Source: Pantoea sp. Aalb (GTDB lineage: Bacteria; Pseudomonadota; Gammaproteobacteria; Enterobacterales; Enterobacteriaceae). Taken from it: 64,000 nt of DNA. This document shows, piece after piece, positions 39,257 through 48,226 of the stretch. How positions within the stretch are numbered: the stretch's first letter is position 1; the number at the start of each line of letters is the position of its first letter. Under the pieces are notes generated by a model. The model saw nothing but the letters and a program-made list of their open reading frames with translations, was not told where the DNA came from and did not search any database. Location: assembly GCF_009829985.1 (NCBI RefSeq), contig NZ_SZZU01000002.1, positions 124,001 through 188,000 of the forward strand, given 5' to 3'. A program made the translations under genes and the position numbers.

Positions 39257-39847
39257 TTAGTTTTGCCAAATTTTTGATGGAGTTATAATATAAGGTAAAT
39301 TAACATCCCAAGAAGCAGCTGGAATAGTATCAAAATACTGGCAATCATGCGCAATGCCTATTGGTACAAAATGATATTGTTGCCAGTTTTGTAATGTGCG
39401 ATCATAAAAGCCTTTACCCATTCCTAAACGTTGACATTTATGATTAAAAGCTACTAAAGGTACTAAGATTACATCTAATTGTTCTAATGTTGCTATTTGT
39501 GTGATATTAAATACTGGTTCTAAAATTTGAAATTTATTTAAAGTAAGTATTGTTTCGGGAATATAACGCAAAAATAGTAAGTAATCAGGCATAAATGGAT
39601 GTATTACTGGTAAATATACTTGTTTTTTCTGTTTCCACAATGTTTTTATAAGAGGATAAGTATTAATTTCACCATCAATAGATAAAAATAATGCAATTCT
39701 GCTTGCATTAGAAATAATAGTAAATTTATTGGCATTTTCTGCTAATAAATTAGCCGCTTCTTCTTGTTGTTTAATTGATAAATTACGTCTTAATGAACGT
39801 ATATATTTACGAATTTTTTTGCGATTAAGTAATAAAAGTTGAGACAT
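39257..39847 (-). CDS. fau: 5-formyltetrahydrofolate cyclo-ligase family protein
   Basis: Cyclises 5-formyl-THF to 5,10-methenyl-THF, returning folate to the one-carbon pool. The 196 residues match E. coli YgfA/Fau (182), with a longer basic N-terminus. FLSIDGEINTYPLI, KQVYLPVIHPF, LGMGKGFYDRTLQNW and AHDCQ are kept; the LGMGxGFYDR loop binds phosphate/ATP. No strong ribosome-binding site precedes the ATG. In enterics the 6S RNA gene ssrS and zapA precede it; neither is recognisable upstream here. Convergent with serA, 57 bases apart. Confidence 0.93.
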   Translation of the reverse strand: MSQLLLLNRKKIRKYIRSLRRNLSIKQQEEAANLLAENANKFTIISNASRIALFLSIDGEINTYPLIKTLWKQKKQVYLPVIHPFMPDYLLFLRYIPETILTLNKFQILEPVFNITQIATLEQLDVILVPLVAFNHKCQRLGMGKGFYDRTLQNWQQYHFVPIGIAHDCQYFDTIPAASWDVNLPYIITPSKIWQN

Positions 39848-40205
39848 TTGATTTATTAAATATCGTATATCAATTAATGTTTATATTTAGATATAACATA
39901 TTTTTCACTTAAAAAGTTTTCTTATTATATTAATTTTAATATAAACTAAAAAATCAATACTAACTATGCACTCTAATAAAATAGAAATCATTATATGTCG
40001 CAAAAATAATTATTAATTATATTCTTTAATTAATTAAAGACTTATTTAGTTATCTAAATACAATTATTTTATTATCTATTAATAATTATTATCTATTAAT
40101 AATTATTATCTATATAAGTTTATAAATAAATAGATTTTTATCTACGATTAAACTTATAATGTTTAAAATACTGTAATTAGCTATTCACTATAGGATAAAT
40201 ATAGT
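39848..40205. other. Divergent spacer lacking 6S RNA
   Basis: 358 bases between fau (minus) and pepP (plus). In E. coli ssrS, zapA and ygfB lie here. No GC-rich or paired region resembling 6S RNA can be read on either strand. A 17-bp tandem repeat lies at 40071-40113. Confidence 0.55.
40071..40113. repeat. 17-bp tandem repeat, 2.5 copies
   Basis: The unit ATTATCTATTAATAATT occurs at 40071-40087 and 40088-40104, with a 9-base partial third copy to 40113. It lies about 95 bases before the pepP start. No known binding site matches; probably a replication-slippage product. Confidence 0.85.
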
Positions 40206-41516
40206 ATGATTACATTAGAAATATTTCAGAAACGCCGTCAAACTCTTATTAATCATATGGCACCTAATAGTGCTGCCCTATTTTTCTCTGAACCAGAACT
40301 AATTCGTAATAATCATATATATCATTACCGTCAAAATAGTAATTTATGGTATTTTACTGGATTTAATGAATCTCAAGTTCTTCTAATGTTAATTAAGAAA
40401 AATGCAACATATAACCATAGTGTATTGTTTAATCAACCTCGAAGTCTATTAGAAGAAGTGTGGTTTGGATGTCGATTAGGACAAGAAGATGCCATTATTA
40501 AGCAGGGAGTAAACCAAGCTTTACCTTGGAATAGTATTCATGAAAAATTACCTCAGTTTCTTAATGGTATTGATATAATTTATCATGCTCAAGGAGAAAA
40601 CCAAAAAGCAGATAAAATATTATTTAGTATAATAGAAAAAATGCGCTGTAGATTAAATCGAAATGTGAACGCACCCCATACTATGATTGACTGGCGTCCT
40701 TGGGTACATGAAATGCGTTTGTTTAAAAGTCAAGAAGAAATTAATATTTTACGTCAAGCTGGTAAAATTACTGCTTTAGCACATAACCATACAATGAAAA
40801 TCTGTCGTCCAGGTATGTTTGAATATCAGTTAGAAGGTGAAATTTATCATGAATTTAATAAACATGGTGCTCGTTTTCCTTCTTATAATGCTATTGTTGG
40901 TTCTGGAAAAAATAGCTGTATTTTGCATTACACTAAAAATGGAAATATCATACAAAATAATGATTTAGTATTAATAGATGCTGGATGTGAACTATATGGG
41001 TATGCATGTGATGTAACTCGAACTTTTCCTGTAAATGGTCAATTCAATAGGTCGCAAAAAGTTCTTTATAGTATAGTATTAGCAGCTCAAAATAAAGCTT
41101 TATCAATGTTTAAACCAGGTATAACTATCCAGAAGGTATATGATGAAGTGGTACGTATTTTAACTTTGGGATTAATAAATCTTGATATTATTAAAGGCAA
41201 TCTTGATACTCTTCTTAAAAAACAGGCATATTATCCTTTTTTTATGCATAATTTAAGTCATTGGTTAGGATTAGAAGTACATGATGTCGGTGATTACGGT
41301 ACAGCTGAACATGATAGAGTACTTGAACCGAACATGGTATTAACTGTTGAGCCAGGTTTATATTTTTCTGCAGATAACATTAATATACCAACACATTATC
41401 GTGGTATAGGAATACGTATTGAAGATAGTATTATTATTACTACAGATGGCAATGAAAATATTACTAATTATGCAGTAAAAGATATTATTGATATTGAAAA
41501 ACTAATGTCAATGTAA
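40206..41516 (+). CDS. pepP: Xaa-Pro aminopeptidase P
   Basis: Manganese metallopeptidase removing N-terminal residues before proline. The 436 residues match E. coli PepP (441). Metal-binding segments of the pita-bread fold are intact: LIDAGCELYGYACDVTRTF (two Asp), SHWLGLEVHDVG (His), LTVEPGLY and IRIEDS (two Glu). The N-terminal domain keeps YRQNSNLWYFTGFNE. AGGA precedes the ATG. In E. coli pepP leads into ubiH and ubiI; both are missing here, and ygfZ follows convergently. Confidence 0.96.
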   Translation: MITLEIFQKRRQTLINHMAPNSAALFFSEPELIRNNHIYHYRQNSNLWYFTGFNESQVLLMLIKKNATYNHSVLFNQPRSLLEEVWFGCRLGQEDAIIKQGVNQALPWNSIHEKLPQFLNGIDIIYHAQGENQKADKILFSIIEKMRCRLNRNVNAPHTMIDWRPWVHEMRLFKSQEEINILRQAGKITALAHNHTMKICRPGMFEYQLEGEIYHEFNKHGARFPSYNAIVGSGKNSCILHYTKNGNIIQNNDLVLIDAGCELYGYACDVTRTFPVNGQFNRSQKVLYSIVLAAQNKALSMFKPGITIQKVYDEVVRILTLGLINLDIIKGNLDTLLKKQAYYPFFMHNLSHWLGLEVHDVGDYGTAEHDRVLEPNMVLTVEPGLYFSADNINIPTHYRGIGIRIEDSIIITTDGNENITNYAVKDIIDIEKLMSM

Positions 41517-41656
41517 ATCTAATAGATAGAATGTTATATATAATTAATAAATTACATTAGTACTTTTTTAATGGCTAAACATTTTAATACAATATTTTTA
41601 CAAATAAAATATTATTTTTTATAAAATACTCAATGAATATTTTTTATTATTCTTTA

Positions 41657-42640
41657 TTATTCTTTTAATGAGTAAGGTAATTTTTGAATGGTTAATTCAC
41701 TATTTTGATCACCTTCTATACCTAAGATACTATTTAAATTTATATCTTTATTCATAACCACTTGTACCCATATAATATTATTATTTAATTGTACTGAGCT
41801 TAGTACAATACCTGTAGTTATCCACTTATCGCCTATTTTTAATTTAATTGAACTTGAAGCATTGGGTATTTTATTAGCTTTACCTGCTAACCAATAGAGA
41901 GCTCGTTTATTCATACCTCGAAACTGAGTTCTTGCTACTGTTTCTTGTCCAATATAGCATCCTTTTTTAAAACTAATCGCATTAAGAAATTGTAAATTAG
42001 CAGCTTGTGGAATTAATTTAGAACTAGTTACATTATCAATAATAGGAATTCCGGCTTCTATATCAAGTGCTACCCATTGATTACTATTACTAAATTGTAT
42101 TTTATTATCTAATTTTTCTTTTAATTTTTGGGCTTGTATTAATGTAGTAATTATTAGAAAACGTTCAGTAGGATATGGAAACCAAAGTAAAGTACTATCG
42201 TTACATTCTACTACTGAATTTATTTTGTCTGGTAAAGTATTAAATAAACTAGATAATGCTATACGAGCATCAAAACCTGCTAATCCTAATAATATTGAAT
42301 CTCTATCGATAATAATTTTTACTTTAGAGCAAACTATATATTTTTTAAGCTCTGTGGTTTGTTTTTCATGTACAGTACGACGTACTATATAAGTATATCC
42401 TTTATTATGATAAAATAGTCGTAAGCTACTCCACATTTTACCTTGACTATTACAGTGGGCTGCAAGATAGTGTTTTTTTTTATTGATATTATTCATATTT
42501 AAAGTTAATTGTCTCTGTAAATAGGAAGTGCTATCTTCTCCATAAACTGAAACTAAAACCCATTCATCAAGTGATATCAATGTTAGAGGCAAGCATGATG
42601 AGTCTAAAATTGATTTATTACATATAGGAAATATTGACAT
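41657..42640 (-). CDS. ygfZ: Folate-binding Fe-S cluster repair protein YgfZ
   Basis: Folate-dependent protein of the GcvT-like family that supports certain iron-sulfur enzymes. The 327 residues match E. coli YgfZ (326). The functional motif KGCYIGQE, with its essential Cys, is present, followed by VARTQFRGMNKRALYWL. LTLISLDEWVLVSVYGEDS at the N-terminus aligns with the folate domain start. Divergent from sdhE as in E. coli. Its presence suggests MiaB-type or other Fe-S enzymes are still made. Confidence 0.95.
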   Translation of the reverse strand: MSIFPICNKSILDSSCLPLTLISLDEWVLVSVYGEDSTSYLQRQLTLNMNNINKKKHYLAAHCNSQGKMWSSLRLFYHNKGYTYIVRRTVHEKQTTELKKYIVCSKVKIIIDRDSILLGLAGFDARIALSSLFNTLPDKINSVVECNDSTLLWFPYPTERFLIITTLIQAQKLKEKLDNKIQFSNSNQWVALDIEAGIPIIDNVTSSKLIPQAANLQFLNAISFKKGCYIGQETVARTQFRGMNKRALYWLAGKANKIPNASSSIKLKIGDKWITTGIVLSSVQLNNNIIWVQVVMNKDINLNSILGIEGDQNSELTIQKLPYSLKE

Positions 42641-42803
42641 TTTTATAGACCTAATTTACTAAGATATAGTAATTTTACTTCTTTATTAAGATTTTAGATT
42701 AATCAATACATAAAGAAATATAAATTTCCTAATTTATATTAAAAAACAAATAGATATTTAGTATATACTATACACGTATACTCTTAATTGAAAGTAAATA
42801 ATC

Positions 42804-43061
42804 ATGCATTATAATAAAGGTTATATTAATTGGGCATGTCGTCGTGGTATGTTAGAATTAGATCTTATACTATTACCATTTTTTAAATATAAATATGATG
42901 CTTTAATTGAAGAAGATAAAAAATTATTCTTTTCTCTCTTGCAAAAAGAAGATATTATCTTATTTAAATGGATAATTAATTATGTTGAGCCAGATAATAT
43001 TAATTATAAACATATTATACAACTTATACAGCAATTTAATCAAAAATATAATGATAAATAA
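42804..43061 (+). CDS. sdhE: FAD assembly factor SdhE
   Basis: Helps attach FAD covalently to succinate dehydrogenase (and fumarate reductase). The 85 residues match E. coli SdhE (88); the essential RGxxE motif reads RGMLE near 15-19, and the WACRRGM and DLILLPFFK segments are clear. It implies, without proving, that sdhA survives elsewhere. In E. coli ygfX overlaps its end; here ygfX is gone or unrecognisable. Confidence 0.93.
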   Translation: MHYNKGYINWACRRGMLELDLILLPFFKYKYDALIEEDKKLFFSLLQKEDIILFKWIINYVEPDNINYKHIIQLIQQFNQKYNDK

Positions 43062-43372
43062 TATTTTTTATTTGTTCTTATTTTTAAGAAACAATATTAG
43101 CAATGAAAGTATAGCTATTTTAGATTAAATATCGACACTTGCGCAAGCATAACAATAAAGATATTCCATTTAGATTAAAAGTTATGTAATGTCTCAGTAT
43201 AGACTTGATATTTTTTTTTTTTGTTTTTTATTAAATAATGGCCATTTCAATTTTATTGAAAAAAATAAAAGTTTAATTTTTACCTTTAAATCATACCAAT
43301 TATACTATTGGTATTTTATAAAATACCAATTATTTTTCAGTGATGATAAAAAAATATCTATTAATTTTTATA
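43062..43372. other. Spacer with possible ygfX relic and a palindrome
   Basis: 311 bases between sdhE and recJ, the E. coli position of ygfX, fldB, xerD and dsbC. A plus-strand frame at 43189-43380 starts MSQYRLDIFFF and is interrupted by a 12-T run (43211-43222); similarity to YgfX is too weak to claim. A perfect 24-bp palindrome occupies 43307-43330. Confidence 0.45.
43307..43330. repeat. Perfect 24-bp palindrome upstream of recJ
   Basis: ATTGGTATTTTA followed directly by its exact reverse complement, 42 bases before the recJ start. It could be a dimeric-protein operator or a cruciform; as an RNA hairpin it would have no loop bases to spare. No T run follows. Confidence 0.7.
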
Positions 43373-45106
43373 GTGAATAATTTTATTGAACTGCGTCGGC
43401 GTGACGTTTATTACAATGATATTTGTCTACCTGTTGATTTACCGCCATTATTGCGGCGGATTTATTTACAACGTGGTATAAAAAAAGCATCTGAACTAGA
43501 GCGTAGTACTAAATATTTATTACCGTGGCAAATGCTAGATGGAATAGATACTGCTGTTTCACTTTTATATTATATGTTACAAAATAAACGACGAATTCTA
43601 GTCATAGGAGATTTTGATGTTGATGGCGCTACTAGTACAGCATTAACAGTTTTAGCATTACGTAGCATGGGAGGTAATATTGATTTTCTAATACCTGATC
43701 GCTTTAAACATGGTTATGGTTTAACTTCTGAATTAGTAGAAGAAGCAATCATATATGGTACAGATATGATCCTTACTGTAGATAATGGTATTTCATCTCA
43801 TTCTGGTGTAAATACTGCAAATCAATATGGAATCCCTGTAATCATTACAGATCATCATCTTCCTAGTATGACATTGCCATCTGCAGAAGCAATAGTGAAT
43901 CCTAACCTTAAAGATAGTCGCTTTCCTTCACGTTCTTTAGCTGGTGTTGGTGTAGCTTTTTATCTAATGTTAGCGCTACGTGCCTACCTACGACAAAAAA
44001 ACTGGTTCGTTAATGGGCAGAAAGAACCTAATTTAGCTATATTCCTTGACTTAGTAGCTCTTGGAACTGTAGCTGATTTAGTACCATTAGATGCTAATAA
44101 TCGTATTTTAGTATGGCAAGGAATAAATCGTATTCGTACAGGTAAATGCTGTAAAGGTATTAGTGCTCTTTTAGAACTTACTAATTGTAATACATATTTA
44201 TTATCTGCTAGAGATCTTAGCTTTATTATTGGACCTAAGCTTAATGCTGCTGGACGTTTAGCTAATATGTCTATAGGTGTATCTCTCCTACTTACTGAAC
44301 ATATTACTCAAGCACGTAGATTAGCTCGTATACTTCATAGTCTCAATCAAAAAAGAAAACAAATTGAGAACAGTATGCAATATGAAGCATTAAAAATATG
44401 TAAATCGTTGGAAAAACAAGAGAGTATCTTACCTTTAGGATTAATATTTTATCATCCTAAATGGCATCAAGGTATTATAGGTATTCTAGCATCGAGATTA
44501 AAAGAGCGGTTTCAACGTCCAGTGATTACATTCGCATCTGTAGGTAATGGAATGTTAAAAGGATCTGGACGTTCAATTATAGGTTTGCATTTACGTGATA
44601 TCTTAGAAAATATAAATATGTTATTTCCTAGCTTAATTACTAAATTTGGTGGACATGCTATGGCAGTAGGATTATTACTAGAAGAGAAAAAGTACGAAGA
44701 ATTCTGCCAACATTTTATTATATCGATTAAAAAAAAAATAGGTCATAAAGATTTAAATAGTATCATTTGGTCTGATGGTGAATTATATAAACATGATTTA
44801 TCATTAAAAACTGCTGAAATGCTATTGAATGCAGGCCCTTGGGGACAGGAATTTCCAGAACCAGTATTTGATGGACATTTTAAGTTAGTACATCAACAGT
44901 TAGTAGGTAAAAATCATTTAAAAGTTATAGTAAAACACATAAAAGGAGGTCCACAGATTTGTGGAATTGCTTTTAATATAAATACTAACTTATGGCCTAA
45001 TAGTAAAATATGCTATGTGAAGTTAGCTTATAAACTTAATATAAACGAATATCGTGGTAATCGTTCTATGCAATTAATTATTGATAATATTTGGCCAAAA
45101 GTATAA
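43373..45106 (+). CDS. recJ: Single-strand-specific 5'-3' exonuclease RecJ
   Basis: Degrades single-stranded DNA in recombination and mismatch repair. From the GTG at 43373 the product is 577 residues, exactly the E. coli length, and begins with the same xxxxIxLRRR pattern; the ATG at 43340 would add 11 unmatched residues. DHH-family motifs are intact: GDFDVDGA near 79-86 and TDHHLP with Asp160-His161-His162; SIGVSLLL and GSGRSI follow. Acts with recBC and mutH, both in this window. Downstream prfB and lysS keep the E. coli order recJ-prfB-lysS. Confidence 0.95.
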   Translation: MNNFIELRRRDVYYNDICLPVDLPPLLRRIYLQRGIKKASELERSTKYLLPWQMLDGIDTAVSLLYYMLQNKRRILVIGDFDVDGATSTALTVLALRSMGGNIDFLIPDRFKHGYGLTSELVEEAIIYGTDMILTVDNGISSHSGVNTANQYGIPVIITDHHLPSMTLPSAEAIVNPNLKDSRFPSRSLAGVGVAFYLMLALRAYLRQKNWFVNGQKEPNLAIFLDLVALGTVADLVPLDANNRILVWQGINRIRTGKCCKGISALLELTNCNTYLLSARDLSFIIGPKLNAAGRLANMSIGVSLLLTEHITQARRLARILHSLNQKRKQIENSMQYEALKICKSLEKQESILPLGLIFYHPKWHQGIIGILASRLKERFQRPVITFASVGNGMLKGSGRSIIGLHLRDILENINMLFPSLITKFGGHAMAVGLLLEEKKYEEFCQHFIISIKKKIGHKDLNSIIWSDGELYKHDLSLKTAEMLLNAGPWGQEFPEPVFDGHFKLVHQQLVGKNHLKVIVKHIKGGPQICGIAFNINTNLWPNSKICYVKLAYKLNINEYRGNRSMQLIIDNIWPKV

Positions 45107-45320
45107 ATAGCTATTTATGGTTTTAATATTAAGTAATCTTATCAAGATATTAATTTTAGTTAACCAATATAAAATACATATTTTATAATTTTTTATTATC
45201 ATCTTAATAAATGGATTTTTAAAAAAAATACTACAAATTAAGCATACTTGTCCATAACTTTTAAAGCTATTTTAAATATATGTTGTTTTATTGTTACTGA
45301 ATCTTAAATAAAGAAAAAAT

Positions 45321-46421
45321 ATGTTTGAAATTAATACTATAAAAAATTATATTAAAGAGCTAAATGAGCAGAGGCTAATTTTAATTGCTTTTTTTCAATA
45401 CGATATTAATAAAAAACTTTTAGCCGAAGTCAATGCTGAATTAGAACGATCTGATGTCTGGAATGAACCTAAACGAGCTAAATATCTTAATAAAAAACGT
45501 GCTTCATTAGAGTCTATTATACATACACTAGATCAACTTCAAAAAAAGCTAGAAAATACACAAGCATTACTTGACTTAGCAATAGAAGATAATAATGACG
45601 AAAGTATCTTGAAAGAAGTAATGAATGAATTACATATACTGAAACTAAAATTAAGTGAATTAGAATTTAAGCGTATGTTTTCTGGTCAGAATGATAATTC
45701 TGATTGTTATATAGATATTCAAGCTGGTTCAGGTGGAATTGAAGCTCAAGATTGGACCAGCATTTTACAACGTATGTATTTACGTTGGGCTGAATATAAA
45801 GGTTTTAATACTGAGATTATTGAACAATCTGAAGGAGAAGTAGCTGGTAAAAAATCTGTTACTTTAAAAGTGATAGGTCAATATGCTTTTGGTTGGTTAC
45901 GTACTGAAACTGGAGTTCATCGCCTAGTACGTAAAAGTCCATTTGATTCTGGCAATCGTCGTCACACTTCATTTAGTTCAGTTTTTGTTTACCCAGAAAT
46001 TGATGATGATATTAATATTGAAATAAATTTAGCAGATCTTCGTATTGATGTATACCGTGCATCTGGTGCTGGTGGTCAGCATGTAAATAAAACCGAATCT
46101 GCAGTACGCATAACTCATCTACCTACTAATACTGTTGTACAATGTCAAAATAATCGTTCTCAACATAAAAATAAAGAACAAGCTTTTAAACAATTGCGAG
46201 CTAAGCTATATGAATATGAAATACAGAAGAAAAACATAAATAAACAAATGATTGAAGATAATAAATCTAGCATTGGATGGGGAAATCAAATTCGTTCTTA
46301 TGTTCTTGATGACTCTCGTATTAAAGATCTTAGAACTGGCGTAGAAACTCATAACATTCAAGCAGTTCTTAACGGTGATCTTGATCGTTTTATTGAAGCA
46401 AGTTTAAAAGCAGGATTATAA
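45321..46421 (+). CDS. prfB: Peptide chain release factor 2, without frameshift
   Basis: Recognises UGA and UAA and releases the peptide. The 366 residues match E. coli RF2 (365) end to end. The SPF anticodon-like tripeptide is at 206-208 and the GGQ catalytic loop at 251-253. Most enteric prfB genes need a programmed +1 shift at an in-frame UGA after codon 25; here codons 24-27 read TTT TTT CAA TAC with no UGA, giving one continuous frame aligned residue for residue. The self-regulatory frameshift is therefore lost. UGA is still used as a stop (lgt), so the factor is needed. lysS begins 7 bases after the stop, an operon as in E. coli. Confidence 0.97.
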   Translation: MFEINTIKNYIKELNEQRLILIAFFQYDINKKLLAEVNAELERSDVWNEPKRAKYLNKKRASLESIIHTLDQLQKKLENTQALLDLAIEDNNDESILKEVMNELHILKLKLSELEFKRMFSGQNDNSDCYIDIQAGSGGIEAQDWTSILQRMYLRWAEYKGFNTEIIEQSEGEVAGKKSVTLKVIGQYAFGWLRTETGVHRLVRKSPFDSGNRRHTSFSSVFVYPEIDDDINIEINLADLRIDVYRASGAGGQHVNKTESAVRITHLPTNTVVQCQNNRSQHKNKEQAFKQLRAKLYEYEIQKKNINKQMIEDNKSSIGWGNQIRSYVLDDSRIKDLRTGVETHNIQAVLNGDLDRFIEASLKAGL

Positions 46422-46428
46422 CAATAAT

Positions 46429-47937
46429 ATGTCTAAACAACACCAAAAAAAAACTAATCTAGCTTTTGAATTAAATGATGAATTAAAAGTTCGCCGTGAA
46501 AAACTTAACTTTTTACGTAAATATAATATAGCATTTCCTAATGATTTTCGTTGTAGTGCCAGCTTTGATAAACTACATGCTAGTTATGATAGTAAAAAAG
46601 AATTAAAATCATTTAATATCGAGGTAAGTGTAGCAGGTCGTATTATTACTCGTCGTATTATGGGTCAAGCCTCATTTATAACCTTACAAGATTTAAATGG
46701 TCAAATTCAATTATATATCACTTCTGAAAAAATAACGAAAGATATTTATAATGATCAATTTAAGAAATGGGATCTAGGAGATATTATCGGAGCACGTGGT
46801 AAATTATTTAAAACCAGAACTGGAGAGTTATCAGTTTATTGTGATGAAATTCGTTTATTAACTAAATCATTACGTCCTTTACCTAATAAGTTCCATGGAT
46901 TAAGTAATCAAGAAACATGCTATCGCCAGCGTTATTTAGACCTTATTGCCAATAATAAATCACGTTATACTTTTAAAGTTCGTTCTAAAATTATAGCTTT
47001 TATTCGTCAATTCATGGAAAATCGAGATTTTATAGAAGTAGAGACTCCGATGGTCCAGATAATACCAGGTGGTGCATCTGCTCGTCCATTTATTACTCAT
47101 TATAATGCATTAAATCTAGATATGTATTTACGTATTGCACCAGAACTTTACCTTAAACGTCTAATTGTAGGTGGTTTTAATCGTGTATTTGAGATTAATC
47201 GTAATTTTCGTAATGAAGGAGTATCGCCACATCATAATCCAGAGTTTACTATGATGGAACTTTATATGGCATATGCTGATTATAATGATCTAATCAATCT
47301 CACTGAGTGTTTGTTTCGCTCTATAGCACAAAACATATTGGGTACGTTACAAGTAACTTATGGAGAAAAAATATTTAATTTTAGTAAACCTTTTCAAAGA
47401 TTTACTATGAAAGAAGCAATAAAAAAATACTGTCCTGAAATATGTTTTAATGATTTAGAAGATTTGAATAAAACAATATCTATTGCCCAATCATTAAAAA
47501 TAGAAATTGAAAGAAGTTGGAGCTTAGGACGTATAATTACAGAAATTTTTAAAGAAGCTGTAGAAGTACATTTAATTCAACCTACGTTCATTACTGAATA
47601 TCCAATTGATATTTCACCATTAGCTCGTCGTAATGATACAAAAACAGAAATTACTGACCGTTTTGAATTTTTTATAGGCGGTATAGAAATTGGTAATGGT
47701 TTCTCTGAGCTAAATGATTCAGAAGATCAAGCAATACGATTTCAACAACAAGTAAATGCAAAAAATAGAGGTGATGATGAAGCAATGTTTTATGATGAAG
47801 ATTATATTATGGCTTTAGAATATGGCATGCCGCCAACAGCTGGACTAGGGCTTGGTATTGATCGTATAATTATGTTATTTACTAACAATAATAATATCCG
47901 CGATGTTCTTTTATTTCCAGCTTTACGTCCAGCATAA
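46429..47937 (+). CDS. lysS: Lysyl-tRNA synthetase
   Basis: Class II synthetase charging tRNA-Lys. The 502 residues match E. coli LysS (505). The OB-fold anticodon domain covers about 60-150 (GRIITRRIMGQASF). Motif 2 is in RNFRNEG, and motif 3 in the C-terminal GLGLGIDRI. ELNDSEDQ and PLARRND are kept. It follows prfB by 7 bases and is ended by a strong hairpin at 48070-48103. lysA follows directly in this genome; the long stretch between these genes in E. coli has been deleted. Confidence 0.97.
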   Translation: MSKQHQKKTNLAFELNDELKVRREKLNFLRKYNIAFPNDFRCSASFDKLHASYDSKKELKSFNIEVSVAGRIITRRIMGQASFITLQDLNGQIQLYITSEKITKDIYNDQFKKWDLGDIIGARGKLFKTRTGELSVYCDEIRLLTKSLRPLPNKFHGLSNQETCYRQRYLDLIANNKSRYTFKVRSKIIAFIRQFMENRDFIEVETPMVQIIPGGASARPFITHYNALNLDMYLRIAPELYLKRLIVGGFNRVFEINRNFRNEGVSPHHNPEFTMMELYMAYADYNDLINLTECLFRSIAQNILGTLQVTYGEKIFNFSKPFQRFTMKEAIKKYCPEICFNDLEDLNKTISIAQSLKIEIERSWSLGRIITEIFKEAVEVHLIQPTFITEYPIDISPLARRNDTKTEITDRFEFFIGGIEIGNGFSELNDSEDQAIRFQQQVNAKNRGDDEAMFYDEDYIMALEYGMPPTAGLGLGIDRIIMLFTNNNNIRDVLLFPALRPA

Positions 47938-48069
47938 AGACTTTAATTTATATATAAGATTATTAAATTAAGAATCTTATATATAAATTTTAAATAATAT
48001 ATATTCAATAATACTTCATAATTATTTGCTATAGATATTAAATATCCTACAATAAAATTGTATAAATAT

Positions 48070-48103
48070 AAAAAACACTTAGATTACAATCTAAGTGTTT
48101 TTT
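48070..48103. terminator. Strong intrinsic terminator after lysS
   Basis: A 16-bp perfect inverted repeat (48070-48085 with 48088-48103) built on ACACTTAGATT and its complement, preceded by a run of A and followed by six T residues. Being symmetric, it could stop transcription in both directions. It lies 133 bases past the lysS stop and is the best terminator in the window. Confidence 0.8.
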
Positions 48104-48226
48104 AACAGTATTTTATTTAAAAGCATATCATTTTAATTAATATTTTGTGATTAATTAATTTTATAAAAATATTTTTAATTATATTATTAATGTGTAATTA
48201 AAAATATAATTAGCAGGAATATTGAA

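Noticed and set aside
43189..43380. 63-codon frame upstream of recJ as a ygfX gene
   Set aside because: Only the first few residues could be aligned with YgfX; a 12-T run and low complexity make it more likely chance or an unreadable relic.
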